Notes: generated from the sequence alone by a model not told the origin. Positions 34,901 through 50,100 are shown, counted from the first letter of the stretch. The stretch is DNA of 64,000 nt from Halichondria panicea (GCF_963675165.1 NC_087391.1:3646646-3710645); one strand, 5' to 3'. Translations and numbers: made by a program.

Positions 34901-37900
34901 CGGATCAACTTCTTATCAACAGACAACTCCAGTGACATTTGCGCCATTGCTTCAATTCAAACTTCTTTTGTGAGTCTTACCTTACAACTATTTTTCAGCA
35001 TGCTAAAACGTTATGCATGTATAATGAATAATGAACAGCATGACAAGTTATGTTATGGCTTGATTTTTAAAACCTGTCCGGTATTAATGTCTGTCTGTTA
35101 CACATACTACCCAATGCAGTGTCCTATGGTGGAGCTTTTGGACAACCCTAACCACCGAGGGACATTTCAGACTATGCGTTCTGTTGCATCAATTACTGCT
35201 CGTGAAAATGACACTAACGCTGCCCCCCACTTCGGTTTCTTCTATGTTGTGCTGAGTGTGCTTCCCACTGATGGTGTGGATGGTTCCTGTGTATCCACTG
35301 CTAAGGGCACAGGAGACGAGCTCATTCTGTTGAGAAGTGCCATCAACAACTTCGACCCCACCCCCTATTCTGGCCTGGACAGGACCAAGACTGTCAACAT
35401 CACTGTTGAATTAGGTATGGCTATTTTGTGTGTTTATAGTACACATGAGATGTTTCGCTGCATGGTTGTCTGCCTGTGCATCTAAGTTTATTGAAGTGTT
35501 ACCCTATACAGTGTATCAGTCTGAGTGAAAGCACTATTGACACCGTATATTTCCTTTATTTGCAGTGAATCCTGACCTGCCAGCTGCCTTAGTACTTCCC
35601 ATAGGCATCTACATGTTGTTTGTAGTAATAGCCTTTGTGTGGATCTTTATCACAACATTTCGAAGGTACATGTATGTGTGTATGTTTCTTACTGTCAATC
35701 ATTGGCTCACTCCTATCGTATTATTAATTGTGCAGGGAGCAAAAGAAGCACGAGGAGAGTTGCTGCTCAATCCTATGGTGTAGTTTATGCAGGAAGTACA
35801 AGGGTACCTATGATACCAGTGTTGGCAATGGTAAACTCTCAGGGGACATAGACTTGCAAGAACATAATTCTGGAAATGTTAAGGAAGATACAGCCACCGA
35901 TAGCAATGGAGTATCTGAGAAGAACGGGCATAGTACAGCACAGGAGATGACCCAGCCTGGCACTTTTAAGGTGTGTGGCTTTTGAATATGAGAGGAACTT
36001 GAAAACAATAACAATACTAATAATAATTGTTGTATTTAGATCAACATTGCTATGTCCGAGTTGGGGAAGATTGATGATTCACCAGCTCGACAGAAAGTGT
36101 ACTATCACTATTTCTGGTATCTCCTGGTCGTGATAGTATTCTACAGCATACCAGCTTATCAACTCGTGACCACTTATCAGAAGGTAAGTTTTTTAGGTGT
36201 ATTTATTTCAATTTGAAGGTTCGTATCTCTTAGTTGTTGTTATCAAGTGGGAATGAGGACATATGCTACTACAACACACGGTGTGCCACACCATGGCTCA
36301 GTGTGAGCGCTTTCAACAACATATTTTCCAACATTGGTTACATTATTCTCGGATTGCTGTACATTGTAGTCACTTATTTAAGGTAAGTTCTATTTCAGTG
36401 ACCCTGTAATAAATAGTTTTGCTATAGGCGTAGACGTTATCGGAGATTGGAAGAAAACAACGCTACTTGTGATCATCATAAAAAACAAGGCATTCCTGAA
36501 ACATTTGGAATCTATTATGCAATCGGTAAGCTCAGGGGAATTTTAAGTTTATCACTAAAAAGGAATCGATCGATACACTACTTTGATCAGCTATCTCTAT
36601 GTACATGTAATAGCCGCTTAAGTATAATTACTGTTTATCTTCAGGGCTTGTGATGATTGCCCAGGCGTTTATGAGTGGGGCCTACCATCTCTGCCCCAGC
36701 ACTACCAACTACCAGCTTGATGTCACCTTCATGTACGTCATGATATCACTGGCCATGTTTAAAATACTCACCAATCGAGCTCCTGACTTGGCCCCAGCTC
36801 TGCACAGACAGGCCCTTTATCTTATGATACTCATACTGGTGGTGGTTCTAGGCGGGGTAAGTTTGCGAACTGCTACAGGTGTATAGGATTCACATAGCCA
36901 CTACAATTTCTTCTTAAATTCCGTATGTTAATTCTATCTTCTTTGATCCCTTTTCCTGCAGCTCTGGTTTGAATACTTGGCCTTCAAGATAGTATTCATT
37001 ATCGCTTATTTAGTGTTAGCAGTATATTTTTCATTTGAGATGTACTACCGGTTTAAAATTGGACTGAAGCCGAGCTCATACCGAGAACTCCACAAAATTC
37101 ACAAGGAGAAGTTTTTTCGACTTCAGCATCCTGTAAGTGTACAAAAAATATACATTATTGTTATTGTCATTGTAACCGCGATCATGCTGCTAATTTTGCT
37201 CACAGTGCAAGTTTCTTACACTTCTGATCTCCCTCTTGGTCAATACAGTCATGTAAGTTTGTACTTCATATTATCATATTCCATGACTCTCGATTCTTTG
37301 TCTCTCACTCTAGTGCTGGTGGGATATTTCTTGCTGATGCAAGCAATATTGATTTTGCAAGATACTTTTTACTAATCGTCTTGGTCAACTTCTTGATTTA
37401 TCTGCTCTACTATTTGTTTGCGAAGGCTATAAAAAAGGAATGCTTCACACTGAGAGTTTTTAAGCCTGTTTTGTACTGCATTCTCGCCGTCTTAATGTGG
37501 ATAGTGGCCATCTACTTTTTCACAAGAGTGAGTAATTATAAGGCCAGCATAATTATACCAGGCAGCTTTTTTAGGCAGTTCATTGCCTACAACTGTTGTA
37601 AGCAACTATTTGCCTGCAAATTTGCAACCCGCAAGCAACTCATTGCATACAATACTTGTATCCTGGCCTTGTATCCAAACAAAATGGTGGTTAAAAGTCT
37701 ATTAGTTTTGTTCTACTGGTACATGGTTACGACACTAAGGAAAAGGAGGGGAAATCATTGAATATGTAATCATAGAATGATGCTAATTTTTCCTTCTGTA
37801 GAATGTAACAGATACCAGTGTTTCACCAGCCCTGTCTCGAGATAGCAATCAAGAATGTCTGGCGTTCGGTTTCTATGACTCCCATGATTTGTGGCACTTC

Positions 37901-37996
37901 ATGTCAGCATTCGCCCTGTACTTCTCTTTCATACTACTCCTGACCCTGGACGAAGGCCAAGAAGGAGTTTATAGGACTGAAATTATGACATTTTAA
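31938..37996 (+). CDS. SIDT: SID1 transmembrane family protein (dsRNA / lipid-linked channel family)
   Basis: Members of this family include nematode SID-1, needed for dsRNA import in systemic RNAi, and vertebrate SIDT1/SIDT2. The exons (31938-32108, 32235-32347, 32832-32984, optional 33675-33707, 34756-34801, 34856-34969, 35120-35414, 35566-35665, 35736-35970, 36040-36183, 36234-36382, 36428-36525, 36645-36856, 36962-37132, 37206-37252, 37314-37527, 37802-37996) give 818 or 829 residues, as in human SIDT2 (832). A signal peptide ([14 protein letters not shown]) leads an extracellular beta-rich domain with CPMVELLDN...F..TM. A first membrane helix ([19 protein letters not shown]), a cytosolic loop and about ten further helices follow. 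Diagnostic blocks are [53 protein letters not shown], and the C-terminal [15 protein letters not shown]. Conserved histidines and aspartates fit the CREST-hydrolase-like membrane fold. SIDT1 versus SIDT2 cannot be decided. Confidence 0.92.
33484..34143. mobile_element. Inverted-repeat element enclosing the optional SIDT exon
   Basis: CAGCAGTTTTAAGCACCTTT followed by GCAACACA near 33484-33511 is matched in inverted orientation by GTTGCAAAGG and TGCTTAAAACTGCTG at about 34119-34143. A second inner pair is AACCACAATGTA (33529-33540) against TACATTGTGGTT (34090-34101). The candidate 33-nt exon 33675-33707 lies between the arms. Confidence 0.65.
34203..34492. mobile_element. MITE with ACCGTATATCTTCTAATTTA ends
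   Basis: The ends TACCGTATATCTTCTAATTT and AAATTAGAAGATAATACGGTA are inverted partners with one small difference, continuing into ATCGGACA / TGTCCGAT. Length is about 290 bp and there is no coding potential. The outermost TACCGTAT resembles the ends of several other small elements in this window. Confidence 0.8.
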
Positions 37997-38190
37997 CTTT
38001 TATATTTCCTTGCTGAGATACATAATTAGCTATAGCAGCTGCAATATTATAGACTTATAATTATTTTTTAACTTCTGCTATAAATTATTATACAGTTCAC
38101 ATGATCTCTTGTATGGTTTCAAAAGGGGTGGGGCTGGCCTTAGTTACACGTCGATCCGTACCCAGTACCCGTGTGATTTAGGCAGAGGAA

Positions 38191-41100
38191 ATGGAGACAG
38201 AGACTGGAGGCAAAGTTTATGCCAGCAATAAACAGGTAGTGTACAGCATATATAACACTGCTTTCGAATTCATCTATATTCGACAAACGTTTTAATTTGT
38301 CTACCTCTGCAGGCCCCCTCATTCCCTCCCCGCCCCCCACTACTGCAACCCAGTAGAATAAGAGCAAGTGGGGCGTACAAAACCACCCAGCTCAGGAGAG
38401 ACCGATTCAAGAAGTTTGGGAATTGTAAATCTGCACCCATTTCAGCAAAAGCACCTAGCACCACCTCCGATATCAAATCTCACTCATCAACCAACTTGAC
38501 TGTCGATAACCAAACTCTAAGCACTTCTGACCCTGTGCAGGAGTATATCGAGCACTCTAGGGAATCCCTGGGTCTTGAAACTGCACCTTTGCAGCACTCG
38601 ACTGATACATGCACGCCTGCAGGTTTGAGGGAATCTCTACTGGTCTCCTCTGGTCCTATTACTGGTGTGAGAGACCTTAAGGCCCTCTCTCGGCGGCTGT
38701 CAGAGATCAGCTCTCCTACCAAAAGTAGTAGTTCGTCAGTGGAGTTTATGTATGCTCTATCAAAAGAGAACAAGAAAGGATGTCCTGTGTACGACCTTTA
38801 CTTTACCTCTGCTGACAAAGCCAGGGCACAAGGGAGATACTACACTATCAGTGCCTTGAATGTGTCTGAGGTGTGATATACATTTTAGTAGTTGACTTGC
38901 ATTAAAAGTAAAATAATGCAATAGTGAATTTGATTGTATAATTATTGTGCCCAGGTTTACAGAGAAATTGGGATGGATTCAGTTTCTAGTTTGAGATGGC
39001 TCTGGGAAAAAGAAATCTTTTACAGAATTACTGCATTACCTTATTTCAAGCAATTCATGTGAGTTTTAATTTAGGCCTACGTACTACTTATGAATGAGTA
39101 TTCACTGCACCTGCTCAGGATTCGCAAAGCATTCAAAGTGTGGCACCACTGGATTTGTCAAAATAAAACGTCCAAACAGAAGTGAGTTAGCGCACTGTAC
39201 TATTAACTAAATCATATATACCTGTATGTGCTTCTACAGGGTGAAGCTGAGGTACAACTTATTCTCAGCAGATACTGTGCTGCAGAAGGCAATTTTAGAA
39301 GTTCAGAGTATTTGTGAGGCTGCTTCCAGCAGCTCATTCTCACACTACTTTGAGAATGAGATAGCCAAGACTGCAAGGTTTGGACATTATGCTGTTTATG
39401 TTACTATCTGTCTATAGAGTGGGTGTGTTTTACAACGTTCATCGCTTTGTTTTAGCTGGTTTGCAATGCACACTGTATTAATTGCAAAGAACCGTAGTGA
39501 TAGTTTGTGTACATACATGTACTCAGGGAAATAAAGCTGATATCATTAAGTGAGAGTACGTACACTCTGAGGCAGTTCACCCTCCTCCAAACTCAGACAG
39601 TGACTGAAGCACGTGAGCAGTTGTATGTCTTCAGGGAGGCAATAGTGGCAGTCATTGTCTCCGTCTGCCAGGTATGCTGTTTAGTGACAACTTTAATACC
39701 AATGAATATGTACTGAAAACCTCTTTATCAGAATGTTGTTGACAGAGAAGAAATAAGTGAGCTCAGTTCTCTATCAACAAAAGAAAGTAAGTGTATCTGC
39801 TACATGTATTCTTCAGCACCGTTAATCATGTAGTTAATAATACAGGAAGGTCAGAGTAAGCAAATTGCCCTAGCTATTACACATTGATAACAACTTATGC
39901 TGCAAAGGACACAAAATAGCGTAAAAAATAATACCCTTTATTTACAATTGCAATACACATACAACATGTATACACAACAGTAGTGCTGTACAATACAACA
40001 ATGTTAGGTTGGTGGTCTACAACAGTAAGTGATGTATGATTCTATTGACCTCTGTACTCACACAGTACCTCCCTCCCACGTCAACGTCCTGGAGTGGCGT
40101 AAGACTCTAGAGAGACTTAACCGACTGACCTGTCTCTGTGGTGGGTTGGTAGTGCAGCTTTTACAGCGACTGGTCCTCAAGGCAGTTAACACCCTCCTGT
40201 TCATCACAAGGAGACTAGTCAGAAAGGCACTGGCTCGTAGTGCAGACCAGGATGAAAGCTTTGCCCTGATGAGGGAGACGGTGACTAGTAATCCATTCAC
40301 TCAAGGCATTCTGGACCGACAAGATATCAGCCTGGATGATGAAGCACATGCGGGACTAGTCTCTATGCAGGCTTCATCATTCTCAACACTGCTGCCCTCA
40401 CTCGAAGCAGGTTCATTTATAACTTATCAGAATAGAACTTGCTACTATATGGTTACATGCATGTACAGATAATTATAGTGTTGTAGTTCTCAGGAAAACC
40501 TTGGCCGAGGGGGGGGGGTATTTATACCAAGACACCACCCATCTCACGTTAAGGAAAAAGTCCCATACATTTGAATACAGCCAGAGTCAATCTGTACATG
40601 TACATGTATGTAAAAGTGTATCGTGAACTGTCCATTATCCTCCACACACTTCAAGTACTATTCTAAACCTTTCCTGTCATATTTCATTGTGTGCAGGTGT
40701 GGGTTCTCTGAGTGAATTTGCAGAAGTGATGATCCCTGCTGAAGAAAATAAAGACACCACGAATCCAGACATTGCAGACATCAGTTACTTACTCAGGAAG
40801 CCCGAGCAAGTCATCCCGCCCCTATGGGAGGTACAGTTAACTCTAGATCCCGAAGAACAAGTCACTAGTACTGAGGTTACTTTCACACCAACTCTGGATG
40901 AATTCGATACTGCCCTAGCCAACACGCTTAGTAGCTTTGAGAAACTGATTAAGGACTTCAAATCACTTCTCTGTGATGAACGAATACAGCCATTTGTAGG
41001 TAGCTCCAAGTACGATCTGCTCAAGACACTCGAGGTAGCAGAGGCTAAAAAAAGTGCAACAAAGACCTTGGGATGGATTGACTGTGAGAATTTGCTGCAA

Positions 41101-44100
41101 AACTATGCACCATATCAGAACGTTGTTGATCAGCTCAACAAGTGTCTCACCCTCACCATGACTGAGGTGGACAGAAAGCTAGCGGTATGTTACATTGCTA
41201 CCATGAACTCTTGATGCTTGTTCTAAAAGTATTTTGTTCAGAGGCACAGAAGGTCTGACATGCATGCACGAATCACTACAAGTGCAGTGTATTAGCCTGG
41301 ACATTGTCACGTGACCGTAAATGACATTGATGCACTGAATTTGTAGTGATTTGTGCACGCATGTCGGACGTACCTCCTTGGATTCAGAGGTGTGTATTCA
41401 CTACTTATACTTAGGAAAGTCAATTTTGTCGACTGAATCACTCCACTGTAATACAGTACTAAGTTAACTTGATCCCCATATATACATGTATACGTACGTA
41501 TAATAATGCAACATATATGTACATGTACATGGTACGATATACGGGTGTCAGTGTAGGCTTATATAGATGGTATTTTCCTGAGTGTGCAATGGGTTTAGTT
41601 ATAATCAAGTCTCATGCTCTGTTCACAGCACTACAAGTGCTACAATAAGATGCTCAGTGTGTGCAGTGAAGCAGAGATCACATCCTCATCGTGTGAGAAC
41701 TGGTCTGTTCCCATGTTCCAGCGAAACTTTGCTCTGTATCACGATCAGGTACATCACTCAGTATGATCAATTGTTGCTTGGACTACATTTTTCATCCAAG
41801 CAATTGGAGCAAACTAAGCACTTAATATACCTTAGCCCTCTAGGCAGCCTTGTTTTGTTATGTATAATTATTATGATATTATCCTATGGATACTGAAGAT
41901 TATCACGAGTCTGTGCCAGTAACTGCACGAGTGCCTGCAAGGCACGAGTGACAGTTACTAGGCACGGACGAGTGATAATCATCAGTATCCATGGGATAAT
42001 GCATTTATTGCTTGGCAACCAAAATGCAGGTTGAATCTGCGCATGCGCAACATGCGGTTGCTTTATCAACCAGAAGAATGCGTAGCAACAAAATTGAGTT
42101 CTCCCAGTTGAAGACGAGTTTAAGAGAAAGAAAACAGCTAGAAAGACAAAGAAATAAGACTCTAGAACACCAAGAGAGCTTGCAGAAGGCTACTTAAAGA
42201 TTTTGTAGAGAACAGACAAGAAAAAAAGACAGAAAAACGTTGACAACCAGCAACCCGTTTTGAAAATGGATAGTTCTGAAGGATAAACAGCATGTGCTTG
42301 CTTTCTATCATGCTCCAGTGGCTCCAGTGTATCAGAAGAGGAAACATGCACCGCTATAACTGAAGAAAAGTGTGACAACCGTTTTTGAAGCCAAAACGAC
42401 TTTATACAAGCCTGAACAGGCTTATATGGTGGTGCAGTACACTTCTACATGTGCAATACTCCGCTCAAAGTACCCACTCCCAACACTGATGCCTGTTTGA
42501 TGCATTAAATATGAATACTGACAACCTCCTGACCCTCAGCTTCACTGCAAAAAGAGCACAGAAGTGATACAGAGCATCAGAAAACAAGAAAAGAGACTGA
42601 TAAACATTGCAATGCATGATTATAAGTGTGTAAACTATGTTTTTCTTGTTCTCTCACTGCTGAAAACGTTTTATTCCAAATAATAATCACTTCCTAGTGT
42701 GCAATAACAAGTGTGCAATAATACTTCCGGGTGTGCAATATGGAAAAATATCTGCACAGTCGGTGATGAGTCGCTTCCTGTGCAATTTGAATGTAAAACG
42801 CTGATGTCAGCACTTATTAAAAAGCAATAAATATATATATCCTTCACATGTGCCTTGCTTGTGGGTTTCTACTGTTTTTTTTGCTATAAGTCATTTTTAA
42901 GGTTTCAAGTTGCATGGCCACTTCTTTATTACATGTACACTACGTTAGTAGGTATTGACTATAATTACAGTAGTTATATTCGTTTCTCCCATGCAGGTGC
43001 ATGCTATGGAGGGGATGGTGCTGTCTTTTCAAGTGGGTATCGTGGAAGTGAAGGCAGTGGACTATCAGATGATGTGCCTCACTCAACCTCAGAGGATCAT
43101 TGCCGTGTTGGAAGAAAAGTTGCCTCAACTTGCCAGTGCCAAATGTGACCATTTGAGTACCGAGATTAAGGTACACATACATTGTATATAGCAGGGATTG
43201 CATGGGTGTGTTCATTCCTTAATTTACCACTGATAATTTAAAACACAAACCTGTTACCATGCTGGATCTCTAAGCCATAATCCCTAACCGAGTACGAATT
43301 GTGAGTAAATTTGGCTACTGAACTGCGTGTTTTTCATTTCCACCCAGGACTACACGCATAAACTGTTGGATATTCCATCAGACGTTGTTGCCTTTGTATG
43401 CTATGTGGAGAATGTGGAGAATGTCATCTCAGCAGTCCCACTCATTGAGAAGAGGATGATAGTTGCTACCAACATGTACAATGTGGCCCAGCAGTTTGAG
43501 GTTAAAGTTGCCGATGAGGAGATGGCCCTTTACAAGTCACTCTTCCCTCAGTTCAGGCACCTCAAGGTACACGTATGCAAATGATTTAGACCTTGACTTA
43601 ATTGTCTGCAGAGTTTTCCCTGTGTTCGGTTGCTTGTCATCGATCTTTGTGCATTGAATATTTAATTTTGATCACAGAATGTCCTTATGCAAGCTCAAGC
43701 CACTAAGTCAGAAACCGTGTACCAATTCTCCTCAGACCTCAAGAAAATGGTAATATTGTTATTACTAGTCGTGTTTGATCTGTTGGTAGTCTTTACCGTG
43801 ATACATGTATTATGTTTGACTAGTTGATTTCTATAGAGAACTGTTTTTATTTCAGCAATGTTCAAGTAATTAAAATGATTCTGCCCCTTTGAGGTTGTGG
43901 AAGTTCTGAAGGCAGCTAATGAGTTGAAGGCAGCTATTGAGTCTTCAGCCCTAGCAGAAAATTGTGACCAGCCACTGGATGTATTGGGCCGCTATGAGCT
44001 GACGCTAAATACTTTACTCTCGCAAGCCAGGGACTACGTCGACTACCATCACACATTTGGATCTATCCCAAGCTCCAAAAGACGATTCCAGTATGAGTAA

Positions 44101-47100
44101 CAAACAGTATACTGCATGCAGTCTCACTTTTACATGCACGATAAATTTAGCTCTTATATGTATGTCTATGTGTTACTGCTTGCTCTTAATTGTCCCATTT
44201 ATGGTAGACTAGGATAGGAGAAAGAGAGTACTAGGAGATACACTTTTGTTGTAGTTATTGCTGACTCTATTATAAACTACAGTGCAGTGGATTCGTCAGT
44301 GCCTTCTTGGACACCAGAAGAGGTGCTTGAAGAAGTGTCTAATGTGGCCCAGTCTCTCAAGGCTAGGCAGTCATTGTTCAGAGTGATTGCTGACTGGGAC
44401 AACAAGATGAAGCAATGGAGAACAGCAGCCATTGTCTCTTTGGGTGTGGCTGAGATACAGAGGGATGTGAAAGGGTTTATCAATCAAGTCAACTATCTGG
44501 AGAAAGGTCTGTATCTGAATAACTTTGACTAAATAACTTAATAATTATGTGGCACATACATAGCTATAGGAAGTCGTTGGATTTATTCTGTCGCTTGCCG
44601 TTTAGGTATTACGTTGTGTATGGAAATGTACATGTAAAGTACAAGCAACTATCAGATGTTTTTTACGTCCCATACACGTAGAGACTCTAGACATGTATGA
44701 CTGTACAATCCTCCCATATCCACAACTGTGCACTTACATGCACATGTACGTGACCTGGTTATCACTGTCCTTTTATACCCCTGACAGAGTTGTCTCCATC
44801 AAACAAGATGATATCACAGCTCCACTCAAAAGTGATAGAGTTCCGGTCATGGCTACCCACTCTCTCTTGCTTACTTAATCCTGCCCTCAAACTTCGACAC
44901 TGGGAGCTCATCCACAGAGCCACAGGGGAGGTATCCTCGCTCAGCAAGGGCCACACTCTCACCATAGACTACCTCCAAAAAGTCAAGGTGATCTTGATTA
45001 GTATAATGGCCTATACATTGTAATCTGTTTTCTGTTGTGGTACCAAAGCTCCTTAATAGTCCGCACATTCCATGCACCCTTATATAATTATGAGTGAAAA
45101 TAACGCAGTACGTCATACAATAGAAGATGTACCACATGCACAGGTATTTGATCATCATGCGATCATTGTGAGTGTCTCAAACGAGGCCAACCATGAAGCT
45201 GCCTTGGAGAGCATGCTAAAAAAGGTTTGTACCGTGACTCTACATTAGATAATTAATGCACTTTGAAACACACAATCCTATACGTATGACCAAAAGTCTA
45301 TTGCTTATTTTTCTCAGACATGTAAATGTTTAGTGTTTACATGACTTGCAAGCATTATTTGACTAAAAATAATTTAACTGCCATATAACGGGGAAATTTG
45401 ACCATTTTGAACAAATTAGCATTTTTTACTACAGCGTCTCGGTTGTGGCTACATAATAATAATGATGTCAATGACCTGGTGTCCAGAGCTTAGCTTTAAT
45501 TTGGCGATCTTCGGTAAATTTCGCCAAATCGCCAAATTTCCCCATTATATGGTACTCTTTAACATAATTATTGCAGACATGTTATTAGTGATTTTAGCTA
45601 GATACAATGTGTAATTATGATTATGAGTACTTTACTATTTGAATAGTCCATGTTCTAACCATACCAGGTGTCTAGTGAGTGGATGAACAGGGAGTTGGTT
45701 CTAGTGGGACACAGTGGGTTGACTGAGAGACCCACTCACATTCTGTCGGGGGTGGAGGACCTTTTGGCTTCCATCGAGGATAGCCTACTCACCATCAACA
45801 CTATAAAGAGCTCAAAATATGTCAAGCCCATCAAGGTTCTTATTATGTATAAAGGATTATTGTTAAACTCAGAACTTGTAGATGAGTACTGTGTTTTTAA
45901 AGGTTTTATTGCCCTGCTTTTAGTTTAAGCAAAGAAATGGAAAGGCTTGCAGTAGAACAACAAGGATGTACAGTATTCATACACTGTAGTTTTACCAGTA
46001 CAAACCTGCTCTGAGGCTGCATGTGCATGTACTGTCGCTTTCTTGGTATTTTCGGCAGTTTTATGGTTCAAGCGTTACTTACTTCTGTTACATGTTACAT
46101 CGAATCTTTAGCTCACCTTTTGCACTAACAATCATACTCTAATTCACAAGATTTTCAAAATATTCAGCTGTTAACTAGTGTATCTTTTCATTTTGTCTAT
46201 TGTTATACATGTACATGTACCGAGTTGTAATTTTCTATGTAAGTGAATTTCCAACTAATTGTGTGGTAGTCCCTTAGATTGCTCGTAACAGAACTCCAAT
46301 TATTTTGTTTGTTGAACATGCCATTAATATGCATGTTTTACTGATAATTGAAAGCTCGTGTAGACATTCGTACTGATGCTCTTTATTCAGTTGTTCGGTT
46401 GTTTCTAGTCAACCGATTAACTCTCGAAGAATTTTATTCAAATCGTGAATCATCTTCTTAGTGAGAGCTTCATTTTTTTCTTTTTTAATGGGCTCACCAA
46501 ATCTTCTATCGTACTCTTTTGGATGCCACTGAATATTTACAGCTTTTTTTCTCGCACAATAAGGAATACAAATAATTATATCTACAGCACATGCAGTTCC
46601 ATTACGGCATTAACTACTTGCAAATCTGCTGAACTATATAGCATTCAAGAGGCAGACTATTTTCGCTGTGGCTCGTTTTTTGATCAATTGCTATAAAAAA
46701 AACCGGTGCTTTAAATGGTGCTTTTATAGTTATAAGCATCGACTGAAGTACATGTACGTATTAATTGACTAACTCTCCACACTATCGGTGTCAACACATT
46801 ATTGTACGATACTCATGTGGTAGATTTACTGTATGTATAGAGATGGTTTTTCTCTTGCAGCACTCGGTACTAGACTGGCAGAGCAGGCTGGTGCTAATGT
46901 TGGAGACAGTAGAGTGCTGGATCCATTGTCAGAAGAACTGGCTGTATCTAGAGAGTATATTCACAACTGTAGACATCCAGAGGTTGGGTTTCCATCCTAT
47001 GTAGTTTCAAATGCAGAGATTCAAACTTTGTGCACACATGTACACTGTAAATTCACCTATCTATCATACCAACAGCTAGCCCTGCAGTATCGACGGCTTG

Positions 47101-50100
47101 TTATTGCTGTCTAATTATCACAGACAGCTCTCCTGGGAGGCCAAGTTGTTCTTACAAGCTGACAAGTCACTAAGAGAAGTCGTTAGGATAATTGCTGAAA
47201 AACCAACAGCTTTAAAAGCTACAACCACTCCAGGTATAGTCAGGGGATGGTTATTCAAGTAGCAATTATATGACTGTTGTACATGTATGTATACATGTAG
47301 GTGCTCTAGAATTACTTCAAAGCTGCAATGTTCTGTTGGAGCAGGTTTTTAAGAGCTTGGAGGTGAGTTTTCCATGCATGCATACACTACAAAACTTCAT
47401 GCATAATCATATGATAATTATCTTATGATGTAGGATTTTCTGGAGGCTAAGCGAATAGGTTTCCCCCGATTGTATTTTATCAGCAACGAGGAACTGCTAG
47501 ACATACTGGCCCACACAAAGCAGCCTCTCACTGTTCAGGTACATGTATAATTATATTGAGTGCCTATCAATTATTGATTTTGCTATTTAGGCTTATTTGG
47601 GAAAACTATTTGCAAATGTCAAGTTGTTGGATGCTGAAGTTGTCAGTCCAGTGGCTGCTAATGTACTGGCTCTGGTTTCTAGTGAGGGAGAGAAAATTAA
47701 ACTTTGCAAGTAAGTTTATATAGGTTAATGGTTTCACGATGATGATTCTCTGAATCAAATTTTCCCGAGCCACTGCCTTCCCTGTTTTAACCATTTGCTT
47801 GTATAGCCGCAACAAATGTTGGCCCTCTCTTTAAGTAAATAAACTTAATGCTCATGAGTATGATCTGTATTACATGTATAAGTGATGTACTATACGTATA
47901 ACATGTTTTATGTTCTTGGTCCCATTCGGAAGTTTAACATGTGAAATTGACATTCACTCTGCTTTCCCTGTGAATCTCTTTCACTGACCACAATAATTAT
48001 GTGTTTGTGTGTAGGAGTGTGAATGCAAGAGGAGCTCCTGAGAAGTGGCTGAGCTCTCTGAACAACACCAGTTGTGAGACTGTCCGGAAATGTCTCAAGG
48101 AGGGAGCTGTCTGTTATAATCAGGCCAGTAGAGTCTCATGGGCTATCAATCAGCCAACTCAAATAGCATTGACAGTGGTAAGTTTGGAGCTTGTCCCTAT
48201 CATATATTCCCTCCAATAAAGCTCAGAAGCTTCTATTGAGCACACATATACCGTATTTATAACGGGAAAACTTGGCGAGTAGTATATTATGTAGCGAATA
48301 AGCCAATTGATTTGGCGTCTCAGGCGTGGCTACTATCTCAATGACGTGTGTCCTCCGCTTATTTTAAGATTAGCGGTTTTAAATTTGGGGCGATCTTCGG
48401 TAGATCTAAAACGCTTGCCATATACGATAGTACATTGACTAGAACGTCTAGAAGTACAGTTAGGCAGGGGTGCGTACATGCACCTCGTTTCAATGCATGC
48501 ATATAATATACATACATGTATATAGTACTATTTTCCACATTAGTGTCTTTGTACATGTACTTCAGATATTTGAATCCCTCTAGGCCTTAGTGAAGTGGAC
48601 AGAGGAAGTGGAGAGATGTTTTGAGACGGTGTCACCAACTGAATCATTGCTGACATTATTTCAGTCCTGGAATTACTATATCGCTGACTTGGCTAAGCTG
48701 TGTCAGACTGATGAACCTTCTGTCCTGAAGAGAGGGCTGCTAGTGTCCCTGCTCATTCAGGATGTGCATTGCAGAGATGTGATCCATCACCTTATAAAAG
48801 ACATTATCACTTCGTCTGACAGCTTTCAGTGGATCAGGTAAGCACGGGTAGCACGTATTTAATACTTCCAACAGTTATAGGGTATGACGTAATGTATATG
48901 TACAGTATATTTGTGTTCAGTGTTTGCTCTTGCTCTAATTCGCTGGTATATAGCTATAGGTCCATGCAAGCACTCATTTAAACACATACAACTATCTGTT
49001 TTTTTAGGCACCTTCGTCACTACTGGGATGAGGAAAACCAGGCTTGTCAGCTGAAGCAGCTATGCGCTGTGTTTCCCTACGGCAACGAGTTCCTTGGTTG
49101 TCCCTCTCGACTGGTAGTCACTCCTCTCACTGAGCGCTGCTACCTCACACTCACCACCGCCCTACACCTACACCTGGGGGCCTCTCTACTTGGGCCGGCA
49201 GGAACTGGAAAATCAGAATCTGTCAAAGACCTTGCAAAGGTGAACATTTCTCTAGCAATGTGATGTAATCCTTTATAGCCCTGGACACTTTGGGTTCATA
49301 TCTGTTTCAAGTGTCGTGATTCTAGATCAAGTGATCAATGGCTTTGCCTATATAGTCTGTGTATAAGTATAACTGTACATGACTTTTTGATGCATAATAG
49401 AACAAGTCACCACCCTTTGTCAGGCATCAACAGTTGAAAGTGCATAATGCACAAACAAAACTAGATTGAAAAGTGCACACACCAACAGGTGGCTATAATT
49501 TATGAGACTACTAACCAGTGAAAACGTTTTTGCCAGAACTACGTAGCTACGTAGATCTAACAGACACATGCCGGCTATTGCACTCCTGATATACATGTAC
49601 AATGTAGAGTACAGTACATGGTGGAGCAATTGCTTGAAACTTGCAAAGCGGTGCTAGAGTCGTTTGTGCATAACGATTCTAAAATGCTGAGCCAGCAATG
49701 AGCCTTACCTACCCTTTTGCAATAAGCCCCACCCACACGCACTTCATTGCTAAGGCGGGTGGGGCATAAAGTGGGAGAGAGCCTTCCGTCAATCCCAGTT
49801 CTGGGTAATCGTTCACGCACAAAACATAGCACATGTGAAAAATTCAATATGCCAAAACAGCTGTTTCTTACATTTTACAGATAATGGGGAGATTCTGTCT
49901 CCTTATCAATTGTTCTGAATCACTTGAGTACAAGGTAAGCAGTTAGAAACAATCCTTATAATTATATTCAATAATGTGTACTGTTCCTACAGGCCATGGG
50001 TCAGATATTTTCTGGGCTGTGCCAGTCAGGGTCTTGGTGTTGTTTTGATGAGTTCAATAGGATTAAAGCTGATGTACTCGCTGTGCTTGCACAGCAGCTC

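Noticed and set aside
42012..42197. 61-codon basic frame as a host gene
   Set aside because: Lies in a transposon-like intron block, has no recognisable domain and is too short to support a gene call.
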